From Chloroflexota bacterium (GTDB lineage Bacteria > Chloroflexota > UBA6077 > JACCZL01), in assembly GCA_020845495.1 (NCBI GenBank), contig JADLFM010000008.1:33652-97651 (forward strand): 64,000 nt of DNA, read 5' to 3'. Made by a program: the position numbers and the translations under genes. The notes below the pieces were generated by a model. The model saw only the letters and a program-made list of their open reading frames with translations, was not told the origin of the DNA and made no database searches. This document shows positions 1-7,916 of this stretch, one piece after another. Position 1 is the first letter of the stretch. Each line of letters starts with the position of its first letter.

Positions 1-660
1 CATCAGTCCGGTGATGGCGATCGCAAACAACAGCACCAGCGGCAGCAGGTCGAACCCGAAGCGCTGGGTGATGAGCAGGCCGGCGTCCGTCACGCGCCGC
101 CACATCGCGACGAGCAGGCCGGCGATCAGGATCGCCGAGGTGAAGTCGAGCGCGTGGTAGAGCACCCACCCGACAGTAGCCTCGATCGGGAAGGTGAACA
201 GGGCCAGACCGAAGAACCAGAGCTCGTAGGTGCCCGGGTTGATGTAGGTGAAGCGCAGCCAGCCGAAGGTCAGCGGGAAGGTGATAGCGCAGGAGAGCAC
301 CACGCCCCAGAAGATCCCCTGGTGCGCGAACCAGCGCCCGAAGCCGCGCTCGCGGATGAACGTCTGAGCGAAGATGTCCGTCCACCACGCGACAGGAATG
401 AGGGAGGTGTAGCGCATGAAGTTGCGCCAGGACAGGAAGTTGACCCAGCCGCCGAGGAAGTAGCGCCAGGTCGGCGGCCGGACGATCCAGTGGCTGTACC
501 GATAGGTAACGGCCGCCACGGCGAAGACGGTGCCCACCGCGTAGCCAACCAGCGCGGCATCGAAGTCCTTGAGCCCTCGCGAGCCCAGGTAAATCAGGAC
601 AACGAGGATCAGTGAAGCCAGGCCGCCGAGCGCAGCGGCCGGCAGGTCACGTCGTGCCAA
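1..660 (-). CDS. Polytopic membrane protein, N-terminal part (cut by left edge)
   Basis: The frame is open for 220 codons from a TTG start at 660 to the window edge, so the C-terminus is missing. A GGGAGG ribosome site lies 7 bases upstream of the TTG and decides the start; no ATG fits. The product is strongly hydrophobic, with about five membrane segments, short loops rich in Trp and Arg, and the motif RWFAHQGIFWG at about residue 107. The visible part ends in a segment beginning RRVTDAGLLITQRFGFDLLPL. This pattern recalls the membrane b-type subunits (NarI/HdrE-like) that precede iron-sulfur reductase domains in actinobacteria and Chloroflexota, but that is recollection and not proof. No soluble domain is visible within the window. 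Function unknown; probably an electron-transfer membrane protein. Confidence 0.6.
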   Translation of the reverse strand, partial: MARRDLPAAALGGLASLILVVLIYLGSRGLKDFDAALVGYAVGTVFAVAAVTYRYSHWIVRPPTWRYFLGGWVNFLSWRNFMRYTSLIPVAWWTDIFAQTFIRERGFGRWFAHQGIFWGVVLSCAITFPLTFGWLRFTYINPGTYELWFFGLALFTFPIEATVGWVLYHALDFTSAILIAGLLVAMWRRVTDAGLLITQRFGFDLLPLVLLFAIAITGLM

Positions 661-933
661 GCAAACGCCTCCCGCGGCCCGGCCCTGCCGAACCGCTGGA
701 TGACATCGATCGCCATCCCGCTACAGGACTTATACCAGTCCAGCAGCGGCCCGTTCGACCGATTGCCAGGGCAGCAGGCATTGTCCCGTCGACTCCCGCA
801 TGCCGCCGATGCACGCTCATGGGGCGCAGCCCCGGTCGAGGCCGCGCCATCGGGGGGCCGCGCCGAGACCGAAACGAGGCGCTCCTGCGAACTCCAGGTC
901 ACTATACGCTCTCCAGATCACGAGTGGACCGGG

Positions 934-1344
934 TCAAGTCTCGATCCTCGCAAGCTCAGGGAGCCGGTCGAAGCCTTTATCGTACGAGTACAGTTCCGTC
1001 AGGCCGGACGCCGCCATGTAACTGGCGTTGTATGCATCCCCGAAGGACAACTGTGGGTGATTGGCGTACAGTTCGAGCGCGTGGAGATAGATCGTCTTGC
1101 TCGGCAGTTGGACTCCTCGCAGAGACAGGAGGTCTTCGAGCAGTACTCGAATGCGAGCTCGGCTGACTTTATAGCTGTGTGCCAGAGTGAAGGCAGTCTC
1201 AAAGACGACGATCGGCGAGATGGCGACCCGCTCCTGGCCAGTCTCCACCCGATCTAACACCTGCCGTACCCGATCGGCCTTGAGAGGATCATCGCGCGTG
1301 AAGAAGCGGATCAGAAGGCTGGTGTCGATGAGACGTACAGGCAT
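934..1344 (-). CDS. vapC: VapC-like PIN-domain ribonuclease toxin
   Basis: This 136-residue protein has the complete PIN-domain acidic set: D7 in the opening LIDTSLL strand, E49 in VVFET, D103 in FGDAY and D122 in YDKGF. These residues bind Mg2+ or Mn2+ in the family, whose members cleave RNA (often tRNA or rRNA) when freed from the antitoxin. The length is normal for VapC. The start codon shares one base with the antitoxin stop (TGATG), so the two are translationally coupled, the usual vapBC arrangement. RNA target cannot be inferred. The pair sits alone between two unrelated genes, consistent with a mobile stabilisation module. Confidence 0.9.
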   Translation of the reverse strand: MPVRLIDTSLLIRFFTRDDPLKADRVRQVLDRVETGQERVAISPIVVFETAFTLAHSYKVSRARIRVLLEDLLSLRGVQLPSKTIYLHALELYANHPQLSFGDAYNASYMAASGLTELYSYDKGFDRLPELARIET

Positions 1345-1607
1345 CAGCCCTGGTCCTCAGCGCTGACCTCATCGGCCACCCCTTGCTCGAAGGCCTCCCG
1401 CAAAGCAGCGAAGTCCTCAGGCCGACTGATAGGCATGACGCTCCCATAGTGGCGCATCAGCCTCGATCGAGCGGGGCGGACTTTGATCACGTCGCCCTCG
1501 AGTTCGAACTCGACGCGGTCCTTTGGCTTGATACCGAGATGGTCACGCATCTCCCGAGGGAGTGTTACTTGCCCCTTCGGAGAAACGCTGGATACTCGTC
1601 CAGGCAT
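1344..1607 (-). CDS. vapB: VapB-like antitoxin, AbrB/SpoVT DNA-binding family
   Basis: This 87-residue protein opens with a swapped-hairpin AbrB domain (residues about 4-45), recognised by SPKGQVTLPREMRDHLGI and the following DRVEFELEGDVIKVRP. The acidic C-terminal half (residues about 60-87) is the likely toxin-binding tail. In the family the AbrB domain binds the operon's own promoter and the tail neutralises the PIN toxin encoded directly downstream. A clear ribosome site TAGGAGGT stands 6 bases before the ATG. The sequence just upstream (about 1622-1650) is AT-richer than the surroundings and contains GTTGTACAC, a plausible promoter and autoregulatory region. Confidence 0.88.
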   Translation of the reverse strand: MPGRVSSVSPKGQVTLPREMRDHLGIKPKDRVEFELEGDVIKVRPARSRLMRHYGSVMPISRPEDFAALREAFEQGVADEVSAEDQG

Positions 1608-2341
1608 GATGTACCTCCTAAATTAGTTGTACACCATGTTTCAAGGTAACCCACTCTAGAAGTCGTACCGCGCGCCTCTGCAGTACCGACTTCTCGAATA
1701 GTGCGCGCTCCAGCGCCTCTTAAGCCTCTCGCCGCCGCTCAGCTATCGACTCCGACAGCGTCTCTGGTGCCCCTCATTCGGGGTGGCGCCGGGTGAGCGC
1801 GTCAGCCGATTCCCGAAGCGCGGCCAGGCGCTCGCGCCGCCGCTGTCGCCAGACCGGCGCCACTACCAGATGGCTGCGCCGAAGCGCTCCCACCAGGTGG
1901 CCCACCTCCCTCGAACAGTTCTGTAAGCTGGGAGGCATAGATGTCCCAGGCTGTATCAGACCCCGCGACTCAGACCATCCGTCGTGCGCCGCGACCTGGA
2001 AGGTAGCAGCCCTTTGGGCGCGGTGTCGCACCTCCAGGTTGCACGTTCATACCCCTCGACGTTGGCCGACGAGGTGCCGAGAGGGCGTTGTCCCGCGCGG
2101 CCAATCTCTGGGCCACGGGACATCTGTCCCCCCATGGCGTGGGACAGATGTCATATACCCGACCTTCCTGATCCGGGGTACGCTCCGGTTCGACCTCTGG
2201 CAGCTTGCGCGTGGCATTACACGTGGTCTAGACGGCTGCCGAAGCCCGGCCGCGCCCAAGACGCCACGGATAGTGGCAACGGTCCGCGCAGGCGAGGGAT
2301 GCCAGCCGCTGAGCTTCGACGGTTGTGGGAGGGGAAGTCGA
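1608..2341. other. 734-base region without a convincing gene
   Basis: Contains the vapBC promoter side, an imperfect hairpin (1658-1668 with 1683-1694) and a perfect inverted repeat (2119-2152). The reading frame continuous with the LLM gene runs through it, but its translation is Arg/Ser/Pro-rich with no recognisable domain. A leftward frame near 1774-1937 reads as a basic helical peptide that could be a gene remnant; it lacks a ribosome site and is not called. Confidence 0.5.
2119..2152. promoter_or_regulatory. Perfect 12-bp inverted repeat upstream of LLM oxidoreductase
   Basis: The arms GACATCTGTCCC and GGGACAGATGTC pair perfectly around a 10-base spacer. No T-tract follows. It lies about 190 bases before the flavin monooxygenase start, so it could be a dimeric-repressor operator or a leader hairpin. 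Confidence 0.5.
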
Positions 2342-3436
2342 ATGCAAGTTGGGCTGATGTTCTTGTTCAGCGAGTTCAGCAAGTTGTCCCAGGATCGGGT
2401 ATTCCGGGAGGTGCTGGAGGAGATCAGCTACGCTGAAGAACTGGGTTTTGACTCAGTCTGGCTGCCTGAACACCACTTTGCCACGCCGGGCCTGCTGGGC
2501 AATCCCATTCCCCTCGTGGCAGCCGTGAGCCAGCGGACCAGGAGAATCCAGCTGGGCATTGCCGCCATCGTCCTTCCCTTCCAGCACCCTCTGCGCATCG
2601 CCGAGGATACTGCTCTGCTGGACGTCTTGAGCGAGGGGCGGCTCCGGATCGGCGCTGGCCGAGGCTGGCAGGTTCCCGAGTTCCAGACCTTCCAGGTGCC
2701 CCAGCACACCTCTCGAGAGATGTTCCTCGAGGCTCTCGAGGTTATGAAGAAGGCGTGGACTGAGGACAACTTCTCGCACCACGGCCAGTTCTGGCAGTTC
2801 GACGACGTCACAGTCTTTCCGAAGCCGGTTCAGAAGCCTCATCCTCCTGTCTATTGGACGGTGGTCACCCCAGGCTCGTATGAATTGGCCGGGCGAATGG
2901 GCTATCCCATTATCCGCTCCCTGAACTTTGTCTCGCTGAGCACGGTTGAGGCGGGAACCCAGTTATACGCCGATCAACTCAGCCTGGTTGGCAAGACGCT
3001 CAACGACGTCGACATGCCGCTCACCGTGAAGGTGTACGTTGCCCCAACCGATGAAGAAGCGCAGCGCGACTGTCAGGCAAACGTCGAGTGGTTCTATCGC
3101 CGTTTGTCGCAGTTCCTGCCGGGCGCCCCTGGCCGGCCCAAGCCCGAAGCAGGGTATGAGCAGTACCCCGACCGACCCCAGGACGTCGCAGCGGCCGCGG
3201 CCGACAACCTCTGGGAGTGGGGGGCCTGCTTCGGCTCACCCGAGACCGTCCTCAACTCCATGCGCGCCTACTCCCGCCGGACCTTCACCAATCACTGGAT
3301 GGCGTGGATGCGCATTGGCGAGCTCGAGCACAAGAAGGTGATGCGCTCGATGGAACTGTTCGCCAAGCACGTCCTCCCCGAGTTGAAGCGGGAGGCAGCG
3401 CCGGTAGCCGTCTCGGCTGGGGGGCGCGGCGAGTAA
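2342..3436 (+). CDS. LLM-class flavin-dependent monooxygenase (luciferase-like)
   Basis: This 364-residue TIM-barrel enzyme belongs to the bacterial luciferase-like family, which uses reduced FMN or F420 to oxidise organic substrates. Family marks are the opening VGLMFLFSEF strand, the PEHHF motif at residues 42-46, LGIAAIVLPFQHPLRIAED, and the GRLRIGAGRGW motif at about 101-111. The open frame extends about 180 codons further upstream, but that part is low-complexity translation of non-coding DNA. The ATG at 2342 has a strong GGGAGGGGAAG ribosome site 4-6 bases upstream and begins exactly where family members begin. The gene stands alone; its substrate cannot be told. A strong hairpin follows its stop. 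Confidence 0.88.
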   Translation: MQVGLMFLFSEFSKLSQDRVFREVLEEISYAEELGFDSVWLPEHHFATPGLLGNPIPLVAAVSQRTRRIQLGIAAIVLPFQHPLRIAEDTALLDVLSEGRLRIGAGRGWQVPEFQTFQVPQHTSREMFLEALEVMKKAWTEDNFSHHGQFWQFDDVTVFPKPVQKPHPPVYWTVVTPGSYELAGRMGYPIIRSLNFVSLSTVEAGTQLYADQLSLVGKTLNDVDMPLTVKVYVAPTDEEAQRDCQANVEWFYRRLSQFLPGAPGRPKPEAGYEQYPDRPQDVAAAAADNLWEWGACFGSPETVLNSMRAYSRRTFTNHWMAWMRIGELEHKKVMRSMELFAKHVLPELKREAAPVAVSAGGRGE

Positions 3437-3492
3437 CCGGCACAACCCACAGCCACGTACCCGGACCCTGGTCTGAACGTTCGTCATCTTCA

Positions 3493-3532
3493 CATACGCG
3501 CGGCCGGTATCCAGAAGCCGGCCGCGCGTATG
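3493..3532. terminator. Bidirectional GC-rich terminator hairpin
   Basis: A perfect 15-bp stem (3493-3507 with 3518-3532) around a 10-base loop lies between the convergent LLM gene and the amidohydrolase operon. There is no long T-tract, as is common in high-GC genomes. Confidence 0.7.
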
Positions 3533-3717
3533 CGTCACGCGCGTTTTCGACCCAGTTCACCGTGCAGGAAGCGTTCGAGAAGGCCGTGCTCGACGCGCGT
3601 CTGCTGGTCGACTCGGCTGACCGAAGCTCCCGACGGGCCGGCTCGCCAGGCCGGCGGACCTCTCACCGCCAGGCCGGTAGCACCCAGCTATCAGGTGAAT
3701 CGGCCATCCGATGGCCG

Positions 3718-5205
3718 TCAGGACGGCAGTCGGGGTGTCTCGGGCAGGCGGATCGGCTCGTCGAACTCGAGCCGTAGACGGCCCCAGCCGGGATCGTGCA
3801 GATGGCGCTGGAGGCCGGCCCGCTCGATCAGCTTCTCGGACTCCTCCTGGGCGCGATCGAGCACCGCTGGCTCCTCCACAGTGAGCACCGCCCGGTTCTC
3901 CATGACGACCCGTCCGTCCACGATGACCGTCTCGACATCGTTGCCGACTGCCTCGTAGATGAGCCTGTGCACCACCATGAAGTTTGGGGAAAGGTGCGGC
4001 TGCCGCAGGTCGACGACGATGACGTCCGCTTTCTTGCCCACCTCCAGCGAGCCGATCTCGTCGTCCCAGCCGAGTGCCCTGGCCGCGTCGATGGTCACCA
4101 TCTCCAGCAGCTTGCCGGGTGGCAGCAAGAACATGTCTCGCGACATCAGTTGGTGGACGAGTTGGGCCTTGCGCATCGCCTGAAACAGGTCGAAGCTCAC
4201 CTTCGGCGAGGTGCCGTCGGTGGTGATGGCGACGTTCACGCCGGCCTGGATCAATTCGGGGACCGGGCAGCGCCCACCGGCCTGCCCGGCGCTCGCGGCG
4301 TGCGTCGCATGGGTGCCGGTCGCTGCCAGGATTTGGACCTCTTCGAGCGAGATGCCGCGCAGGTGCTGGATGTGGACGTCTGGCCCGAGCAGAGCATACT
4401 CATCCTTCGCCGCCATCCGCACCATGCCGGCGAAGGCGTCGGAGTGAATCCGGGTCTTGAAGCGCGCCGCGGCCTCACGCACCCGGCGCGCCTGAAGCCG
4501 ATCGTGCTCGGTGAGCGACGTCGCGGCGTCGGCAGCGGTCGGGTTGGACGGGTCTACGGACGTGACGATGGTGAACGGCGTGATGAAGACTCGGATGCGG
4601 TCGTCTGCGCCGTGATTCCAGGTCTCGATGACCGCCTCTGCGCCGGCCATCACCTCGTCGAACGAGACCAGCCGATCCTCGCGCCGGCCGTTGTCCCACA
4701 CGCTCACTGGGTGAGGCCAGGGCGGCGCACAGGGGCCGACGCAGACGACCTCACGCACGCCGACCTCCGCGTAGGCACGAGCGTGGTTGTTGCCGATGCG
4801 TGGATCGTCGCTGCGCGGCATCGAGCCCATCACGCTGACGCCGCAGGTTACCCCGAAGCGCAACCGCTCGAGCGCGGAGAGCAAACCGTCAGCGTACCAA
4901 TACTCCGGCGTGGTGTAGTGGAAGTAGGTGGGGGTGACGATGCGCATCCAGAACGTCGGCGTATCCGCACCAATCGTCTTGATGAGCGAATGTCCGCCGT
5001 GGCCGTGGGCGTCGATCAGGCCCGGCAAGACCGCCTTGCCTCGGCAGTCGAGCGTCTTGCGCGCCTGGTACTGGCGCGCCAGATCGCCGCTCGGGCCGAC
5101 GGCAACGACCCGGCCACCGTCGATGGCAACCGCCCCGTCTTCCAGCAGCGAGCGGGCCGGGTCCATCGTGACCACCGTCCCGCTGGTCAGCAGCAGATCA
5201 ATCAT
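3718..5205 (-). CDS. Chlorohydrolase/cytosine-deaminase-like amidohydrolase
   Basis: This 495-residue metal-dependent hydrolase is of the AtzA/TrzA/SsnA subgroup. It starts with the small beta-domain (MIDLLLTSGTVVTMD) and the metal-binding HGH at residues 67-69 in GLIDAHGHGGH. Further likely ligands are the His in TRIHSDA, the His in VHIQHLRG and the Asp in AITTDGTSPKVSFD. Such enzymes hydrolyse C-N or C-Cl bonds of heterocycles, or deaminate bases. It is the last gene of the nine-gene leftward operon, 167 bases after a second, more divergent amidohydrolase; that gap contains a tandem repeat. The product probably acts in the cytoplasm on an intermediate of the imported substrate. Exact substrate unknown. 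Confidence 0.88.
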   Translation of the reverse strand: MIDLLLTSGTVVTMDPARSLLEDGAVAIDGGRVVAVGPSGDLARQYQARKTLDCRGKAVLPGLIDAHGHGGHSLIKTIGADTPTFWMRIVTPTYFHYTTPEYWYADGLLSALERLRFGVTCGVSVMGSMPRSDDPRIGNNHARAYAEVGVREVVCVGPCAPPWPHPVSVWDNGRREDRLVSFDEVMAGAEAVIETWNHGADDRIRVFITPFTIVTSVDPSNPTAADAATSLTEHDRLQARRVREAAARFKTRIHSDAFAGMVRMAAKDEYALLGPDVHIQHLRGISLEEVQILAATGTHATHAASAGQAGGRCPVPELIQAGVNVAITTDGTSPKVSFDLFQAMRKAQLVHQLMSRDMFLLPPGKLLEMVTIDAARALGWDDEIGSLEVGKKADVIVVDLRQPHLSPNFMVVHRLIYEAVGNDVETVIVDGRVVMENRAVLTVEEPAVLDRAQEESEKLIERAGLQRHLHDPGWGRLRLEFDEPIRLPETPRLPS

Positions 5206-5222
5206 GACTCGGCATCCTCATC

Positions 5223-5291
5223 GGCGCCCCGCGTTGACGCCCCATGCTGGCGCCCGGCGTTGGCGCCCCGCGTTGACGCCCCATGCTGGCG
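5223..5291. repeat. 39-bp-period tandem repeat, two copies
   Basis: A 30-base block recurs exactly (5223-5252 and 5262-5291) in the gap between the two amidohydrolase genes. It contains no open frame of note and may be a slippage duplication. Confidence 0.8.
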
Positions 5292-5372
5292 ACCTGCTGC
5301 CAGGGTCGGACCTGGCAGCCTGCTGCCGGCGCTCCGGTCTCGCCCACCTGCGGCACACGGCCCCACGCTCCA

Positions 5373-6845
5373 TCACGAATCCCGCTCGACGGTGCGGAAG
5401 GATGGCGGGAACAACGCCTCCGGCGGCCGTCGCAGGTAGTCTCGCTCGGAGTAGGCGGCCTTGTAGGTCTCGAAATACGCCTGGGCGCGCCGCCGTGTGG
5501 CTTCGACGTCGAGGTTGGGGATCGAACCGTCCTCTACGACCGTCCGCCCGTCCACGATCACGGTCCGGACGTGGCAGCCGCTAGCGTTCATCAGCAAGGT
5601 GCGGATCGGGTCGTCGATCGGGCCGGTGCGGAGCGAGCTCAGATCCACGACCACGATGTCCGCCTTCGCGCCCGGCGCCAGCCGCCCAAGGTCGTCGCGC
5701 CCGAGCAGCGCCGCGCCACCCAGCGTGGCTGCCCGGAACAGGTCAGTCGCCGTGCCGGCAGTCTGTCGGCCCTCCTTCTGCTTCGCCATGTTGCTGGCGT
5801 AGTCGAGCGCGCGGATGACGTCCGGCGGAAACATGTCGGTCCCGATGGCCACGTTCACGCCGGCCTGCCAGTAACGGTCGAAGCTATCGAGCGAGCGGCC
5901 ATGGCGCGCGGCCGGAATCGGGCAGTGAATCACGGTCGTGCCGGTGTCGCGGAGCAGGCCAAGTTCGTCAGTCTGGCTCGGCTCCAGACCGTTCGCGCCG
6001 CCGATGTAGAAGACGTGCGGGATGCCCGTGCGTGGCCCCAGGAAGCCGATCTCGGCCAAAAGTTCGATCGAGCGGCGTCCGTACCGTTGCTGGATGAGGT
6101 CGACTTCGAACAGGCTCTGTGCGGCGTGCAGCTTGATCGGGCAGCCAAGCTCGTCGGCATACCGCGTCGTTGCGCGGAGGACGTCGAGGGTGACTGTCTC
6201 GATCCGGCAGGGCAGGAGCGCGCCACGGATCCGCCCGCCGTACGCGCCGTCGTAGCGGCGCACGAACTCGACCGCCTGCCGGAGCCCCTCTTCCCCGCGC
6301 GGCTCGTCCCAGAGCACGGCGCGCGAGCGGTCCGCGCGCACGACATTGATACCGGAGCGGTAGGCCAGCCCTAGGTACATCCGCAGGCCAAGCTCGCCCG
6401 CGATCTCGGCGATGTCGGCGCACTGCTCGTAGGTCTCGCACCACTCGCGGTACGTCTCAGCGCCGATCGGCATGGCGGTGGTGACGCCGTTCAGCAGCAA
6501 CTGCATCAACGCATAGCGGCGCTGGAACCGCTCGTCGTCGCGCGAGAACACCTCGTGGCGACGGTTGGTGAAGTAGTCTTCGGACCACTGAAGCCCGAGC
6601 GACAGCGTCTCGTCCTGAAAGGTGTCGAGGATGCCATGGTCGATGTCCGCGAGCGCGTTCATGTCGACGAAGCCAGGGCCGACGATCGCGTCGCCGGCCT
6701 GGATCTCGCGGTCGGTAGCGCCAGAAAAGCCGTGACCCACGAAGACGATACGGTCATCCTCGTAGACGACCTCGCCGTCACGGTAGACGACGTGATCCTG
6801 TCCGTTGAAACCGATGACGAAGCGGCCGCCAATCCGTGTCCTCAC
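5373..6845 (-). CDS. Amidohydrolase-superfamily protein with altered metal site
   Basis: A 490-residue protein of the same superfamily as the preceding entry: N-terminal beta-domain, VGPGFVDMN strand, then LHAAQSLFEVD, VIHCPIPAARHG and AIGTDMFPPDVIRALDYA, matching the later metal-binding strands. At the place where most members have His-x-His after the GFVD strand, this one reads N63-A-L65, followed by ADIDH (H70). The first metal-ligand pair is therefore replaced or shifted. The start overlaps the stop of the upstream TIM-barrel gene by four bases (ATGA), so they are translationally coupled. Role in the pathway is unknown; hydrolysis of a C-N bond is the family expectation, with the caveat of the altered site. 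Confidence 0.83.
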   Translation of the reverse strand: MRTRIGGRFVIGFNGQDHVVYRDGEVVYEDDRIVFVGHGFSGATDREIQAGDAIVGPGFVDMNALADIDHGILDTFQDETLSLGLQWSEDYFTNRRHEVFSRDDERFQRRYALMQLLLNGVTTAMPIGAETYREWCETYEQCADIAEIAGELGLRMYLGLAYRSGINVVRADRSRAVLWDEPRGEEGLRQAVEFVRRYDGAYGGRIRGALLPCRIETVTLDVLRATTRYADELGCPIKLHAAQSLFEVDLIQQRYGRRSIELLAEIGFLGPRTGIPHVFYIGGANGLEPSQTDELGLLRDTGTTVIHCPIPAARHGRSLDSFDRYWQAGVNVAIGTDMFPPDVIRALDYASNMAKQKEGRQTAGTATDLFRAATLGGAALLGRDDLGRLAPGAKADIVVVDLSSLRTGPIDDPIRTLLMNASGCHVRTVIVDGRTVVEDGSIPNLDVEATRRRAQAYFETYKAAYSERDYLRRPPEALFPPSFRTVERDS

Positions 6846-7915
6846 GGCGCGGCCTCCTTCGACGGCCCATCGGCCGCCGTGGCTCCGTCCGGTCCACTGG
6901 TGAGGCCACGCAGGTAGCGCAGCGACTCCTGGAAGCGGCTGAACGGCACGCTCTGAAACGCCTCCGGGTCCGCGATTTCTCCCGACGCAAGGCGCCGCGC
7001 GCAGGTGACGGCGTGCCTGACGAGCGCGGCGTACTCCGATACCGTCAGGTCCGGCTGCTCCTCCAGCCAGTAGCGGTCAAAGGCGTCCATGCTGAAGATG
7101 CCCTTGTGGAGCTCGAGCGAGAGCGGGAGATCGGCGCGGTGCGCGCCGAGGATGCGGAGCATTGTCGGCCAGTCGACGATGCCGTTTCCGCATGGCCAGA
7201 GCTTGCGTGCGAGCCGGCCGCCCTGGAAGAGCAGCAGTGCGTCGTCGGCGTGGACGTGGCGCACGTACGGCGCCACCCGTCGGGCGGCCGCTAGCGGGTC
7301 TTCGAGCCGCACCACGACGTTGGCCGGATCGAAAAACACGCCGCTCACGTCTGGTCCGATCGCCTCGACCACTCGAACCAGCTCGAACGTCGAGACTTCC
7401 TCATGGGTCTTGATGCTGAGGGTGGCCCCAAGGTCGCGGAGGAGCGGAACGAGCGACTGCGCCAGGCCGGTAAACAGCTTCAACTGTACGGCCCAGGGCA
7501 CCGTCCCGCTGGCTCGGTCGGCGAGCGTGCCGATCCAGCACCAGAGGTCGGTGCAGTTGATCGCGCAAGCCACCCGAATCATTCGCTCCAGGCCGGCCCA
7601 GGCGTCCCCGTCTCCGAGCGCCAGCACGTCGGCGCGGCCATCGAGCTTCAGTGGGTGAATCTGGCCGAGCCCCACGCCCAAACGAATGCCAAGCTCATCG
7701 GCCTGGGCCCAGATCGGACGAAGCTCGGCCATGTCGAGCGTCGGACTGAGGTCGAGGATCGACGGGTAGAGACAGCCATCGAGGCCCCGCTCGTGTGCCC
7801 AGCGGAGCATAGATGGGACGTCCGGTGCTTCCGACTCAGGGATGCTGCGGCTGTAGATGCCGATCTGGGTCGTCGGTATGTCAGGCGAGGTGGGCATCTC
7901 AGGCGAGGTGGGCAT
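6842..7915 (-). CDS. Sugar phosphate isomerase/epimerase-like TIM barrel (second copy)
   Basis: A 357-residue xylose-isomerase-like (AP_endonuc_2) TIM barrel. Family marks are SPTLDMAELRPIWAQADELG, THEEVSTFELVRVVEAIGPDV, the metal Asp in FFDPAN, the His in RHVHADD and the Glu in LPLSLELHKG. It is a diverged paralogue of the gene directly upstream, sharing layout throughout. Where that paralogue reads VETHEE this one reads IKTHEE. The start lies within an 18-bp tandem duplication, so two in-frame ATGs exist (7915 and 7897); the protein begins with a doubled MPTSP. Family members isomerise or epimerise sugars or act on inositol-type ketones in the cytoplasm. One base separates it from the upstream stop. 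Confidence 0.85.
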   Translation of the reverse strand: MPTSPEMPTSPDIPTTQIGIYSRSIPESEAPDVPSMLRWAHERGLDGCLYPSILDLSPTLDMAELRPIWAQADELGIRLGVGLGQIHPLKLDGRADVLALGDGDAWAGLERMIRVACAINCTDLWCWIGTLADRASGTVPWAVQLKLFTGLAQSLVPLLRDLGATLSIKTHEEVSTFELVRVVEAIGPDVSGVFFDPANVVVRLEDPLAAARRVAPYVRHVHADDALLLFQGGRLARKLWPCGNGIVDWPTMLRILGAHRADLPLSLELHKGIFSMDAFDRYWLEEQPDLTVSEYAALVRHAVTCARRLASGEIADPEAFQSVPFSRFQESLRYLRGLTSGPDGATAADGPSKEAAP

Positions 7916-7916
7916 C
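7881..7916. repeat. 18-bp tandem duplication covering a start codon
   Basis: Two exact 18-base copies (7881-7898, 7899-7916) duplicate the start codon and first residues of the TIM-barrel gene, giving MPTSPEMPTSPD at the N-terminus. Confidence 0.85.

Noticed and set aside
154..615. 153-codon rightward open frame
   Set aside because: It is opposite the membrane-protein frame, which shows clear membrane segments and a well-placed ribosome site; the rightward frame is very acidic low-complexity.
1774..2031. 85-codon leftward open frame upstream of the LLM gene
   Set aside because: The C-terminal half reads as a basic helix and could be a relic, but there is no ribosome site and no recognisable motif.
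3796..5439. 547-codon rightward open frame opposite the chlorohydrolase-like amidohydrolase
   Set aside because: It is antisense to a clear enzyme gene, has no domain pattern and reads as an Asp/Val/His/Arg-rich shadow typical of high-GC coding strands.
6842..7915. Loss of a metal ligand (VETHEE to IKTHEE) in the second TIM barrel
   Set aside because: From memory, many members of this subgroup read KTHEE and the Glu three residues later is a good ligand candidate, so loss of activity is not supported.
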